Shown: positions 9,277 to 18,637, numbered from the stretch's first letter. The stretch: 64,000 bases of DNA from JAFGLZ01 sp964622545 (GCA_964622545.1 CAZUQM010000008.1:154735-218734); one strand, 5' to 3'. Notes: a model not told the origin generated them from the sequence alone. Program-made: numbers and translations.

Positions 9277-11577
9277 TCAATCCGGCATCGTGAACCGGAA
9301 GGTGAACAGCCACCAGTCCCTCTTCGGATCGAACTTGCCCTTGGCCCAGATCCACCGCGCGCCGCTCTTGAGAAACTCTCCCGGCGTGTGGTGGAACGGC
9401 CCGATGCCCAGCGGGCCGACGTCGATGACCTCCACGTCGCCGCCGGCCGCCGGCTTCGCGCCGAGCAAAACGTCGCGGGCGACGTTCTTGCCCACGCGGC
9501 AGACGGCGAAGTCCTTGGCGCTGGTGACCCACTGCTTGCCTCCGGCTCGGATCATCCCCATCAGCGCCGGCTTCTTGGCCGCGCTGCGGGCCTTGATCGC
9601 CACCACGTTCTCTTTCTGCTTCGAATACAGGTCGACCTGAGGCGCCTCGCTCCATCCGCCGTGACCGCTGACGCGCCGCCCGTTCAGGTACAGACTGCAC
9701 TGACCGTCGATGGCGAACTCGAGCTCGACCCGCCGGCCAGGCTCGACCGGCGCAGCCGACTCCTTGGCCAACCTGTCAAACGCCTTGCCGTCGACCCGCT
9801 CCACATGGAACAGCCACCGCAGCCCACCCGGCGGTCGGGCGGCCATCGGCACCAGCGTGGCCCGCTGGGTCTTGCCCTCCTTGCCTCGCACGACGACCGG
9901 GATCCGACCGTCCTTCGGACGCTTGGCGGCCATCACGATATGGGGCACGGCGTCCGACGCCAGCAGCCCGTCGGCGAGCTGAGGCTCGGGCAGGCAGTAC
10001 ATGTCCGGGATAGAGAACACGCGAACCGGCTCGCCCTTCTTTGGCGCTTCGCCATAGGGGCCTTCCAGGTTGATCGCGTCGGGCAGGGCAACCTCGAGCG
10101 TCTGCTTGCCGCTCCACTCTCGCCGAACGTCAACCCACCCGCCGACGCCGTTCCAGTCGGCCCAATTGCCCTTGCCCTGGCGCCGCTTGCCGTCGACCTG
10201 GATGCTGGTCGCGCCGAACGGCACACGGAGCAGGATCGGACACGTCGTCGGTTTGTCGGCCTGGACCGTGACGGTCCACCTCGCCGGGGCCGTGCGCTCG
10301 GTCCTGACGGTTAGCGTCTCGCGACCGTCCTGCTTGTTGAACGTCGCCGACACCTCCGCCAGCCACGTCACGAGCAGCTTGCCCTCGCGACGCACCACGC
10401 CCCAACGCGGCATCTCGGCCAACACCTGCGTGCCGTGCATCGCACAGCACCAGTACGACTCCGAGCCGCGGTTCTCCGCGCCCCCGTAGGGGTATCGCCG
10501 GTCGCCGTCCTTGAGCGTGATGAAGAAGCCGTGCCCGAAGCCGCCGTTGGTGAACTGCATCATGTGGATGTGATTGCGCAGACAGAACTCGGCCAGGTCG
10601 ATATCTCCAGCGTTGCCCGTCGCCGGCCAGGACAGCAGGCTGACGCGAAGCCAGTCGGCCTCGCTGCACCCCTCGTCGCGGTTGTAGTTGCGGTTGAAGT
10701 ACTCGGGCACGCCGCCGGGCGGCACGACGTACTCGTCCAGCACGCGGAGACGGCCCTCGAGGACGGGGTGCTTGAACTCGTGCGTGCCGAGAATCCGGTC
10801 GACGTCGACCATGCCCCGGTAGCTGATGAGTCGGCCGTGCGAGTGATGGCCCTTGAATTTCTGGTGCAGCAGCGACAGCCGCCCGATGAACCGCCCTTCC
10901 TCCACGTAGCGCCGGTCGCCGGAGACCTCGCCCAGGGCGGCCAGCCCGTCGATCATCGAGGGGTAGCACGTCGTGAACCCGGAGGCCTTGATGCCGCCCA
11001 CGCCCTCGAAGTTCTCCTTCTTGCCGTAGTACTTGCGGGTCGAGATGACGTAGTCGCCGAGGCGTTTGGCCATCTCGAGCACGCGGGCGTCGGGTTTGTG
11101 CAGTTGTCGCTCGGCCAAGGCGAGCAGCAACCGACCGTTGCCCCACAGCAGGGCCATGTCGCGGAGTTGGTTGATCTCCTTGTCGAGGTTCTGCTCGACG
11201 CCAAAGTGGCCGTCCGGCTTCTGGTGTTTGGCAAAGCCCTGGATGAGCTCTTCGATGAAGGGGGTTTCTTGGCCGAGCGCTGCGTCGCAGGCGTTGAGCG
11301 CGCCGAGCATGCGGCCGGAGATGTCGCCGCTGTAGTTGGTGAAGCGTCGGTCATACTTGAACATCACGTCGGACAGCACGAACTCGATGTCGTTCAGGGG
11401 CGTGGATCGGAGCCGGTCGTAGGCCCGTTCGATGCGCTTGCGAGTCTCTCCGTGGGGTGTGGTCTTGTCGGCGAAGGACAGCTTGAACGGCTTGGCCGGC
11501 TCGACGCGGTTCGGAGCGGCTAGCACTGTCGCGGCCATCACGGCCAGGGCCAGCGTGGAAAGGGTTCCTGTTGTCAT
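9277..11577 (-). CDS. GH127-type beta-L-arabinofuranosidase (DUF1680-like), exported
   Basis: 766 residues. The ATG at 11577 has AAGGAG about nine bases upstream and opens a clear signal peptide. The protein should remove beta-linked L-arabinofuranose from plant glycans or hydroxyproline-rich glycoproteins. The (alpha/alpha)6 barrel carries the zinc/nucleophile set of the family: Glu302 and Cys304 in DEGC and the double cysteine Cys377-Cys378 in YWCCAMHG; in HypBA1 the equivalent residues are the Zn ligands, with the second cysteine pair holding the nucleophile. C-terminal beta-sandwiches follow, with an extra segment after residue 600 carrying a LYLNGRRVSG hairpin typical of carbohydrate-binding folds. 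Related families GH146/GH142 share the fold, so the exact substrate is open. Confidence 0.87.
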   Translation of the reverse strand: MTTGTLSTLALAVMAATVLAAPNRVEPAKPFKLSFADKTTPHGETRKRIERAYDRLRSTPLNDIEFVLSDVMFKYDRRFTNYSGDISGRMLGALNACDAALGQETPFIEELIQGFAKHQKPDGHFGVEQNLDKEINQLRDMALLWGNGRLLLALAERQLHKPDARVLEMAKRLGDYVISTRKYYGKKENFEGVGGIKASGFTTCYPSMIDGLAALGEVSGDRRYVEEGRFIGRLSLLHQKFKGHHSHGRLISYRGMVDVDRILGTHEFKHPVLEGRLRVLDEYVVPPGGVPEYFNRNYNRDEGCSEADWLRVSLLSWPATGNAGDIDLAEFCLRNHIHMMQFTNGGFGHGFFITLKDGDRRYPYGGAENRGSESYWCCAMHGTQVLAEMPRWGVVRREGKLLVTWLAEVSATFNKQDGRETLTVRTERTAPARWTVTVQADKPTTCPILLRVPFGATSIQVDGKRRQGKGNWADWNGVGGWVDVRREWSGKQTLEVALPDAINLEGPYGEAPKKGEPVRVFSIPDMYCLPEPQLADGLLASDAVPHIVMAAKRPKDGRIPVVVRGKEGKTQRATLVPMAARPPGGLRWLFHVERVDGKAFDRLAKESAAPVEPGRRVELEFAIDGQCSLYLNGRRVSGHGGWSEAPQVDLYSKQKENVVAIKARSAAKKPALMGMIRAGGKQWVTSAKDFAVCRVGKNVARDVLLGAKPAAGGDVEVIDVGPLGIGPFHHTPGEFLKSGARWIWAKGKFDPKRDWWLFTFRFTMPD

Positions 11578-11931
11578 CGTGATGCTCCTTGGCTGATGGT
11601 GCTGCATGGTCGGTCGCCATCTCGTGGCTCACCGTGAGACGACGTTAGTCGTCGCCATCAAACGATACCCTGCGGTTCTTCACGTGCCGCGCGCCACGGT
11701 GCTCAGTGATACCACTGGGCGGCGCCGGATGCAGCTTAACAGCAACGCTTCCTGACGGGCGCGTCTCCCTGAAAGAACGCTTCGTGACGGGCGCGTCTCC
11801 CTGAAAGAACGCTTCGTGACGGGCGCGTCTCCCATCAGAGCAGCGACCGTGAGGGAGCTGTGCTGTACATCCTCTCTCACGTCGGACTTCAGTTCACACG
11901 CGAGATCGCCGCATTACAGACGGTGAACCAT
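11578..11931. other. Gene-free stretch carrying intergenic repeats
   Basis: About 350 bp between the GH127 gene and the LamG-like gene. It contains a tandem array (annotated separately) and an inverted copy of the same core (GCGACCGTGAGGGAGC near 11843). Short open frames across it translate the repeats and have no credible start or codon pattern. No promoter of good quality was found. Confidence 0.6.
11744..11833. repeat. 32-bp direct tandem repeat, 2.8 copies
   Basis: Three head-to-tail units at 11744-11775, 11776-11807 and 11808-11833 (partial). Each begins AACGCTTC, continues with TGACGGGCGCG and ends CCCTGAAAG. The first two differ at one base (TTCC versus TTCG). There are no spacers, so it is not a CRISPR array. 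The unit is a diverged form of the dispersed element at 9217 and 41647. Confidence 0.85.
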
Positions 11932-13764
11932 TCACTCCGGCGTGAACGACCCGTTGTAAACGTGAACCGATCCGGCTCCTCGGACGCCGAGGTGGCCCGT
12001 TCGTGTGTTGTGGCGATCGCTTACGTACATCTCGCCCGTATCGGCCAGGATCGTCTTGCCGTCCACCGTTCGAACACGGGCACGAACGCGGTCGGTCGTG
12101 CTGATGCCTTCCAAGACGTACCCAACGCGCGAAAGGGCCGGAATCGGCTTGGCGCTGGCCAACACCTTGTTGCCTTCACCGAGATTGATCAATCTGAGTG
12201 TGGCCATGCCGCCATCCATCGCAAGCGAGGCGGCGAACCCCTGCTCGCCGTCGGCGGAGACGTGGAAAAGAAGGTCAACCTGCCGGCAGGCATGACGGGA
12301 CTTGACCGTGCATCGCCACGTGCCGTGAATCCCTTTGATGCTCGCGTTGATCGCCGTCGTAAGCTCCTCGCCCGAATGGCGCAGCTCAACACGAGTATGT
12401 GGATCTGTCCACTGCCACGTCGTTCGGTCGCCGGTCCAGCCGAGACCAAGCGATTGGGGTGAAGGCGTGCCCGTAGCGGAAGCATGAGCCTGACCGGTGG
12501 CTTGTTTGGCCGCACCCTGAAAGCCCCCGAACTCAGCCGGGCCCTTCCAGGTGTGGAAGCCCATCATGCCCGTTCGGTCGGTCGCGGAGGCGTTGTACTT
12601 CTTCCACGGGCTCTCACTGATGACGGTCTTGCCGTCAGCGGCCAGCATGCGGGCGCGGACGTGTCCGGGCTTCGACTCGCCGACGAGCACGTACTCGGTG
12701 TCGTACTTCCACTTGCCCTGCGGGCCGGACCAGATGGCGCCTCGGTAGTTGGCCTTCGACAGATCGTAGAGGATCAGGCAGCCGTTGCCGTACGTCCCGC
12801 CAAGCCAGGCGAGGAAGCCGTTCTTGGCATCGGCCGAGGCCTGGAACGCGAGGCCCGCCCCACCGGCCGGGGGTGAGACCTTGACGCGACAGGACCATTG
12901 TCGATGCGAGCCGGTGATCTTCTTGTTCATCGCCCAGGCGCGGTCTGTGTTGGTCGGCTGGCGGAGCCACTCTTTCTTGCCGGTCTTCCATTGCCAGACC
13001 ATCGGACCGACGATAGCCCATTCATCGCCCGGCACGATGCGACGCTTGTTGGGTGCGTCGGGGGTGATCGCGGCCAGCGGCTCCGGTGCGATCGTCCAAT
13101 CCCAGAACCGGCCGATGCCCTTGTCGGCCACAAGTCCCATCAGGCCCGGCTTGGCGGTCAGTTGCTTCGGCACCTCGACCCAGTCGCTCTGGCTGATCAG
13201 GCGCGTGCCCTCGACATCGAGGAGTTGGGCTCGGACGCGTCCGGCCTCGACGACGACCTCGACGATGCACGGCTCGTAGTCCATCCACGGCGCGTACGCG
13301 TCTTGCCAGAGCGTCTTGCCGTCGGGTCCGCGTAGCGTGAGGCCTCGCATTTCGCCTGTACCGCCCATGACGCATTCGAGCCCGCCGTTGCCGTCTTGAT
13401 CGGCGAGCACGACGATGCCAGTGACCTTGGCGTTCGGACCGGGCTCGACCACGCATCGCCAGGCTCCGAGCTTGCCGCTGACGTCGGGGGAGACGATGCG
13501 ACCGGCCGCCAAGGAGTCGCCCTGTTTGACCACCGAGCGTGAGGCGTATTCGCGCGCCCAGTTGCCGTCGATGACGATGGCGTCGTCGTCGCGGACCTCG
13601 CCGCAGGATACCGCCGCCGCGAACAACGGGATCAACAGAACGGGTACGGTGACGACTCCGTTGCGTGTTCGTTCTCTGATGGAATTCGCGTTCCCCACGG
13701 CTGAAGCCATGGGCCACCCAGGATGTGTTGCCTGTGCTCTGTGTAACGCTGTGATCGGTTTCAT
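11932..13764 (-). CDS. Exported protein with three LamG/3-keto-glycoside-hydrolase-like (DUF1080-like) domains
   Basis: 610 residues from the ATG at 13764, which has GGAGGA six bases upstream. The mature protein holds three tandem concanavalin-like sandwiches of about 170-190 residues (roughly 55-240, 245-425, 430-610), each with the pattern W-R-C-x-V, G-L-x-F/V-L-x-D/A, and D-R/G-x-x-G-x-x-G. Such domains bind or hydrolyse carbohydrate in Planctomycetota; no complete catalytic set is visible, so binding is the safer call. The N-terminus is odd: codons for roughly residues 14-28, before the hydrophobic signal segment, are supplied by an intergenic repeat (13682-13719). The frame stays open through it, giving an unusually long n-region. 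Confidence 0.72.
   Translation of the reverse strand: MKPITALHRAQATHPGWPMASAVGNANSIRERTRNGVVTVPVLLIPLFAAAVSCGEVRDDDAIVIDGNWAREYASRSVVKQGDSLAAGRIVSPDVSGKLGAWRCVVEPGPNAKVTGIVVLADQDGNGGLECVMGGTGEMRGLTLRGPDGKTLWQDAYAPWMDYEPCIVEVVVEAGRVRAQLLDVEGTRLISQSDWVEVPKQLTAKPGLMGLVADKGIGRFWDWTIAPEPLAAITPDAPNKRRIVPGDEWAIVGPMVWQWKTGKKEWLRQPTNTDRAWAMNKKITGSHRQWSCRVKVSPPAGGAGLAFQASADAKNGFLAWLGGTYGNGCLILYDLSKANYRGAIWSGPQGKWKYDTEYVLVGESKPGHVRARMLAADGKTVISESPWKKYNASATDRTGMMGFHTWKGPAEFGGFQGAAKQATGQAHASATGTPSPQSLGLGWTGDRTTWQWTDPHTRVELRHSGEELTTAINASIKGIHGTWRCTVKSRHACRQVDLLFHVSADGEQGFAASLAMDGGMATLRLINLGEGNKVLASAKPIPALSRVGYVLEGISTTDRVRARVRTVDGKTILADTGEMYVSDRHNTRTGHLGVRGAGSVHVYNGSFTPE
13682..13719. repeat. 38-bp repeat, copy inside the 5' end of the LamG-like gene
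   Basis: Starts GAATTCGCGTTCCCCACG and ends AAGCCATGGGCCACCC. It is identical to 13780-13817 except for one base (T/C at the tenth to eleventh position). It overlaps the predicted signal-peptide coding region of the minus-strand gene. The CCATGG-centred core is partly palindromic. Confidence 0.85.
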
Positions 13765-13779
13765 CGTTGTCCTCCGATC

Positions 13780-13817
13780 GAATTCGCGTCCCCCACGGCT
13801 GAAGCCATGGGCCACCC
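13780..13817. repeat. 38-bp repeat, second copy upstream of the LamG-like gene
   Basis: Same orientation as the copy at 13682-13719 and about 98 bp away from it, so the two flank the start codon region at 13764. Only one substitution separates them, which points to recent duplication or gene conversion. Confidence 0.85.
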
Positions 13818-13834
13818 GGCCACCCGGCCGAGCC

Positions 13835-13893
13835 GCACTGTCCTCAGTGCGGTCCTGCGTTTCCTGGCCGCGACCCCGCTGAGGACAGCGGGG
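13835..13893. repeat. Two small hairpins of a third intergenic repeat type
   Basis: GCACTG-TCCT-CAGTGC at 13835-13850 is a perfect 6-bp stem. CCCCGCT-GAGGAC-AGCGGGG at 13874-13893 is a perfect 7-bp stem. Both loops contain the same TCCT/AGGA core in opposite orientation, suggesting one element family. They lie between the Gfo/Idh/MocA gene and the LamG-like gene and might also attenuate transcription, though no T-run follows. Confidence 0.6.
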
Positions 13894-13979
13894 TTCGGTT
13901 GTCTCGATCGCGCTTCACGACACCCAAGCGAACGATCACGGCCGAGGGCGGCCGTGCCACATGCCTCGTTCGAATCGGC

Positions 13980-15197
13980 CTAGGCCGGCTTAAACTGCGG
14001 CACCTTGAGCTGTTCGCCGCCCTTGAGGGCGGACTGGTGCGCGATGAGGCCTGGGACGGTCATGGCCAGGGCCTCGTAGATGTTCACAGTCGGCTCGCGA
14101 TCTTCGACGAGCGCCGCGATGAACTCGTGGGTCAGGAACGTGTGCGAGCCTCCGTGGCCGCTCGAATGTCGCATCGCTTTGGGCAGCATGTGATAGAAGT
14201 TCGGTAGCCTCGACCACGTCGGCGCGCCCTTGCCCTGGAGCCGGAACGGCTGGCCGCCGCTGCTGGGCATGTAATAGGTCATCTTCGTGCCGAACCATTG
14301 GGCTCGCTCGCCGTGGGCGGTGCCCTCCCAAAAGACGCCGCATCGGCACATGTGGCCTCGGTCGGTCTTCATCAGGGCCATGCACGAGCCGAAGGGGTTG
14401 TCGTAGACGTTCTTCTTCCAGGCCGGCTGGTCGGGGTCGGCCCAGCCCAGGCACGACACCTCGGTGAAGTGCTCGCCTGTCACACCCGTGAGCAGGCCCG
14501 TCGAGTGCGTTGGGTAGAACATCGGGGGCAGGCCATGACGCCAGGTCTTCTTGCCGTTGTACCACGACAGGCCGTCGCGCTCAGCACCGATGCCGGGGTG
14601 GTAGTATTCGACTTCGCTGTAGAACAGGTCGCCGAACGCCCCGTCCTGATACAGCTTGCGGGCGGCGATGCAATGCTGCCGGTAGTAGCTGGTCTCGGCC
14701 ATCATGTACTTCAGGCCGGTCTTTTCCTTGAGCTCCTTCATCTGGTAGGCGTCCTCGACGGTCAGGCACGCGGGCACGGCGCTGATGACGTGCTTGCCCG
14801 CGTTCAGGACCATCAAGACGTGCCGCGCGTGGTCGGGCGCGCCGGTGAAGACGGCCACGGCCTCGATGTCCTTGTCGAGGATCAGCTTCTCCAGCGATTC
14901 GTAGCTCTTCTTGCAGCGATAGACCTTCATCAGACGCTCGCGACGGTCGGTCCGCAGGTCGCTGACCGCGTGGACGACGCAGTTGGGGTCTTCGTGCCAC
15001 TGGAAGCTGGCGCCGAAGCCACCGCCGACGATGCCGACCCGGATCTTGCGATCGCTCTTGAGTGGATTGTCGGCGGCGGACTTCTCCGCCGCGTCGGTGC
15101 CCGACGCCGAGGCGAGTCCGCCGGCCAGCGCGCCGACGGCCGCGGTCCGCGGAACACGCTTCAAAACCTGTCGCCGCGTGATGGAATCGTCTGTCAT
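13980..15197 (-). CDS. Gfo/Idh/MocA-family protein, Tat-exported, lacking the EKP lysine
   Basis: 405 residues. The ATG at 15197 has AGGAG eight bases upstream. The N-terminus ITRRQVLKR followed by an Ala/Gly-rich stretch is a twin-arginine signal. The Rossmann motif VGIVGGGFGA (about 54-63) should bind NAD(P), which would have to be inserted before export. In most members the sugar dehydrogenase reaction uses the lysine of an EKP motif after GKHV; here GKHVISAVP has A-V-P at 140-142, so the catalytic lysine is gone. The C-terminal substrate domain contains a GHGGSHTFL stretch. It may be a glycosidase of the oxidise-eliminate type, a binding protein or an inactive paralogue. It is divergent from the haem-protein genes. 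Confidence 0.85.
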   Translation of the reverse strand: MTDDSITRRQVLKRVPRTAAVGALAGGLASASGTDAAEKSAADNPLKSDRKIRVGIVGGGFGASFQWHEDPNCVVHAVSDLRTDRRERLMKVYRCKKSYESLEKLILDKDIEAVAVFTGAPDHARHVLMVLNAGKHVISAVPACLTVEDAYQMKELKEKTGLKYMMAETSYYRQHCIAARKLYQDGAFGDLFYSEVEYYHPGIGAERDGLSWYNGKKTWRHGLPPMFYPTHSTGLLTGVTGEHFTEVSCLGWADPDQPAWKKNVYDNPFGSCMALMKTDRGHMCRCGVFWEGTAHGERAQWFGTKMTYYMPSSGGQPFRLQGKGAPTWSRLPNFYHMLPKAMRHSSGHGGSHTFLTHEFIAALVEDREPTVNIYEALAMTVPGLIAHQSALKGGEQLKVPQFKPA

Positions 15198-15526
15198 GGG
15201 GTAGCTCCTGTGGGATGTCCGTGGGTCTAGGGTCCCACAGCCTATCAGACCGGCGCGCGGTTGGGTACTGCCCAGAGAATCGCCTTGGTGCCTGGCACGG
15301 CCACGCTGCCGTTCTCCGCCGCCCACAAAACCGGGTGGCGGGCCCATCGCATCACCCGTCCCGTCTTCGACCCTGAGGCCCAGACCCGAAGGGAGCATGT
15401 CGAGGGAGTGGTGGCCGGCGCGAATTCCGGGCCCCAGACGCTGCGCTGCCCATAGGCTCATGGCCGCCGATGCGTTACCATGGATGCACGCGGAAACGCC
15501 CAGGCCTGGTTCCGAGGGTGCCTGTT
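15198..15526. other. Divergent intergenic region between the Gfo/Idh/MocA gene and the first HzsA-like gene
   Basis: 329 bp that must hold the start signals of both transcription units. An 8-bp inverted repeat, CTGTGGGA (15208-15215) and TCCCACAG (15233-15240), could be an operator or a small hairpin in the leader of the minus gene. No convincing -10/-35 pair was found on either strand. Confidence 0.4.
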
Positions 15527-18500
15527 ATGCCTATGCCTCTCCTGCGGTCTCTTCTTGCCGGTTTGGCCCTATGCAGTATGGCCCTGGCCGATCCGTCCCG
15601 GTCCACCGTCCGCTTCGACTTCGAGTCGGGCGACCTCCACGGCTGGCGGATCGTCGAGGGCGACTTCGGCGAACTCGTCTGCGACCGTGCCACGTTCCAC
15701 AACCGACCGGAGCGACCCTACAACAAGCAGGGAAAGTACTACCTCACCACGCTCGAGACGCCCAAGCACCAATCCCACGACGCCTACACCGGCGTGGTCG
15801 AATCGCCGGTCTTCACGATCCGCGGCGAGACGGCCACCATGATCGTCGGCGGCGGCTCGCACAAGACCACCTACGTCGCCCTTTGCACGGCCGACGGCAA
15901 GGAGGTGCGACGCGCCTGCGGCAAAAAGACCGAGACCATGCAGCCCGTGACGTGGGACGTGGCCGAGTTCGCGGGTCGCAAGCTGTTCCTCCGTGTGGTC
16001 GACCGGCACACGGGCGGCTGGGGTCACATCACGTTCGACGACTTCTCCGTCCCCGGCGAGATTGATCCCGACGCCACCCGAATTCGGTGGGAGGTCGTGG
16101 AGCGCCGCCGCCTGGACGCCGAGCGGAAGCAGCTCACGGCCCGCCTCGACCTCGCCCGCCGGGCCGTCGACGACATGCGGGCGACGTTTGCGGAGCGGTT
16201 TGCCGATGCCGATGCGATCCTCCAATCGTTCGCCGACCTGCGCAGGCGCATCGCAGCGGTCGACCTGGCCGCACTCGATCCACTCCGCAGCGACGTGGAC
16301 GCCGCGTGTCGCCGCGCCCTGCTGGCCAACCCGCTGGTCCGCCGGCACCCGATCGTCTTCGTCACCCGCCCTCAGTACAAGCCCGACCACCACGCCACGG
16401 CCACCATGTTCCAGAACGGCGAGATCAACACGGCCAGCTTCCAGGGCGGCGGCGCGATCAAGACGATCGACCTCGACCAGACCGGCAAGGTCGAGACGCT
16501 GCTCAGCCTGCCCAAGGGCGTGGCGCGCGACCTGGAGGTCTCCTTCGACGGCGACAGGCTCCTCTTCAGCATGCGTCGCGATCGGTCCGACGACTATCAC
16601 ATCTGCGAGATGACGCTGGCCGATCGAGAGGTCCGACAGCTCACGACCGGTTCGCAGCTGGCCGACATCGACCCGATGTACCTGCCGGACGGACGGATCC
16701 TCTTCGCCTCGACCCGCGAGCCGAAGCTCTGCCAGTGCAACCGGCACATCATGGCCAACCTGTTCCGCATGAACGGCGACGGCAGCGGCCTGCACCAGAT
16801 CGGCCGCAACACGCTCTTCGAGGGCCACCCCGCGCTGATGCCCGACGGCACCGTCCTCTACGACCGCTGGGAATACGTCGACAAGCACTTCGGCCCGGCG
16901 TTCGGGTTGTGGACGGTCAACCCCGACGGCACGAACCATGCCATCTTCTACGGCAACAACGCCTGGTCACCCGGGGCGATCATGGACGCCCGTCCCGTAC
17001 CCGGAACGCACCTCTTCGTGGCGACCTTCGGTTCATGCCACGATCGACCGTGGGGCGCGATCGCCCTGGTCGACCGCACCAAGGGGCTCGACGGCCTGGC
17101 GCCCGTGCAACGGAGCTGGCCCACCGATATCGCCGACCTGCTCAGCAACGACCGCAACTACCCGAACACGGGTCGACGCGGCCACCCGGCCGGCTGGCAG
17201 ATCGATACCTTTCGTAGGCTCAAGACGAAGTACGAGGACCCGTTTCCGCTCTCCGAGACGTACTTCCTGTGCAGCCGCATGGTTTGCGGTGAGCAGATGG
17301 GCCTCTTCCTCATCGACGTCTTCGGCAACGAGACCCTCATCCACACCGAGCAGCCCGGCTGCTTCGACCCGATGCCGCTGTGCCCGAGGCGGCGGCCGCC
17401 CGTCGTGCCCGATCGCAAGCACCTCGAGCGTCGCGACGGCAGCTTCTACGTCGTCGACGTCTACACCGGCACCGGCATGGAACGCGTTCCGCGCGGCACG
17501 ATCCAATGGCTCCGCGTGGTCGAGGCCCCGCCCAAGCTCTTCTGGACGCACACCCTCTGGAACATCGACGCCACCCAGGCGCCGGCCATGAACTACAACT
17601 GCACCAGCAACAAGCAGATCCTCGGCAAGGTGCCCGTCGAACCCGACGGCTCGGCCTACTTCGACGTGCCCGCCGACAAGTTCGTCTTCTTCCAACTGCT
17701 CGACAAGGACGACCGCATGGTCCAGAGCATGCGGAGCGGCACAATGGTCCAGCCCGGCGAGCGGCTCGGCTGCGTGGGCTGCCACGAGAACCGTCTGACG
17801 ACCACGCCGCCGGATCGTGCGCCCCTGGCGATGCGGCGCGCGCCGAGCCGGATCGAGCCCTGGTACGGTCCGCCCAGGGTGTTCAACTACCTGACCGAGG
17901 TCCAGCCCGTCTTCGACAAGCACTGCGTGCGATGTCACGACTTCGATAAGCCCGCCGGCAAGAAGCTCAACCTCGCCGGCGATCAGGGGCTGGTCTTCAA
18001 CACGTCGTACGTCGAGCTGCGCAGTAAGTCGGCCGTGCGATGGTTCCCCGATCCGCCGGGGGCCGAGAAGCTCCTCGTCAAGGCCGTCGACGACGGACCG
18101 CCCGAGGCCTTGCCGCCGTATGCGTGGGGATCGCACCGCAGCCGGCTCGTCGACGTGATCATGAAGCCGCACCACGACGTCAAGCTCGCTAAGGAAGCGC
18201 GCGACCGCATCATCGCCTGGATCGACATGAACGCCCCCTACTATGGCAGCTATGCCAGCGCCTATCGCGACAACCCGTTCGGTCGGTCGCCCCTGAGCAA
18301 CGACGACCTGAAGCGGCTCCGGCAACTGACAGGCGTCAAGGTCGGCGACCAGGCCGCCGAGATGAAGACGTCCACAGTCTGTTTCGATCGTCCCGAAAAG
18401 AGCCCGTGCCTCGACGGTCTGCGAGACAAGGACCCCAAGCGATATGCCAGGGCGTTGGCGATCATTCGCTCCGGACAGCAACGGTTGGCCGCGCGGCCTC

Positions 18501-18637
18501 GTATGGACATGCCGGGAGCGAAGCTCCTCGGTATCGAAGCCGACCGCCAGGCCAAGTATGATAGACGCGCCCAGGCCGAGGCCCGTGCGCGCAGGGAATT
18601 GGCTCGGCCCGGCCCCGGTGAGGCAACGACGTACTGA
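15527..18637 (+). CDS. HzsA-like (hydrazine synthase alpha-related) exported di-haem c protein, paralogue 1
   Basis: 1036 residues; ATG at 15527 has GAGGG eight bases upstream (an ATG two codons later is also possible). A signal peptide (to about residue 21) is followed by a beta-sandwich of about 150 residues resembling carbohydrate-binding folds (FDFESGDLHGW to WGHITFDDF), a short coiled-coil linker (about 185-250), then a PD40-type propeller (DIDPMYLPDGRILFAS). The C-terminal third has two CxxCH haem sites, C749-C752-H753 and C800-C803-H804. Propeller, then two haem domains is the alpha-subunit layout of anammox hydrazine synthase; HzsA-related proteins are known in non-anammox Planctomycetota without assigned function. 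The tyrosine that I recall ligating the active haem four residues after the first CxxCH in Kuenenia is a leucine here. A CQC pair (402, 404) could serve metal binding. Function unknown; the relationship is strong in architecture. Confidence 0.8.
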   Translation: MPMPLLRSLLAGLALCSMALADPSRSTVRFDFESGDLHGWRIVEGDFGELVCDRATFHNRPERPYNKQGKYYLTTLETPKHQSHDAYTGVVESPVFTIRGETATMIVGGGSHKTTYVALCTADGKEVRRACGKKTETMQPVTWDVAEFAGRKLFLRVVDRHTGGWGHITFDDFSVPGEIDPDATRIRWEVVERRRLDAERKQLTARLDLARRAVDDMRATFAERFADADAILQSFADLRRRIAAVDLAALDPLRSDVDAACRRALLANPLVRRHPIVFVTRPQYKPDHHATATMFQNGEINTASFQGGGAIKTIDLDQTGKVETLLSLPKGVARDLEVSFDGDRLLFSMRRDRSDDYHICEMTLADREVRQLTTGSQLADIDPMYLPDGRILFASTREPKLCQCNRHIMANLFRMNGDGSGLHQIGRNTLFEGHPALMPDGTVLYDRWEYVDKHFGPAFGLWTVNPDGTNHAIFYGNNAWSPGAIMDARPVPGTHLFVATFGSCHDRPWGAIALVDRTKGLDGLAPVQRSWPTDIADLLSNDRNYPNTGRRGHPAGWQIDTFRRLKTKYEDPFPLSETYFLCSRMVCGEQMGLFLIDVFGNETLIHTEQPGCFDPMPLCPRRRPPVVPDRKHLERRDGSFYVVDVYTGTGMERVPRGTIQWLRVVEAPPKLFWTHTLWNIDATQAPAMNYNCTSNKQILGKVPVEPDGSAYFDVPADKFVFFQLLDKDDRMVQSMRSGTMVQPGERLGCVGCHENRLTTTPPDRAPLAMRRAPSRIEPWYGPPRVFNYLTEVQPVFDKHCVRCHDFDKPAGKKLNLAGDQGLVFNTSYVELRSKSAVRWFPDPPGAEKLLVKAVDDGPPEALPPYAWGSHRSRLVDVIMKPHHDVKLAKEARDRIIAWIDMNAPYYGSYASAYRDNPFGRSPLSNDDLKRLRQLTGVKVGDQAAEMKTSTVCFDRPEKSPCLDGLRDKDPKRYARALAIIRSGQQRLAARPRMDMPGAKLLGIEADRQAKYDRRAQAEARARRELARPGPGEATTY

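Noticed and set aside
11744..11833. CRISPR array
   Set aside because: Units are directly adjacent without spacers and no cas genes are near.
11680..11880. Small minus-strand protein gene
   Set aside because: The frame simply translates the 32-bp tandem repeat; no ribosome-binding site and no family resemblance.
15290..15320. Sigma-54 promoter (TGGCAC near 15294)
   Set aside because: The GC of the -12 element is not at the required ten-base distance from the GG of -24, and no sigma-54 activator is encoded nearby.
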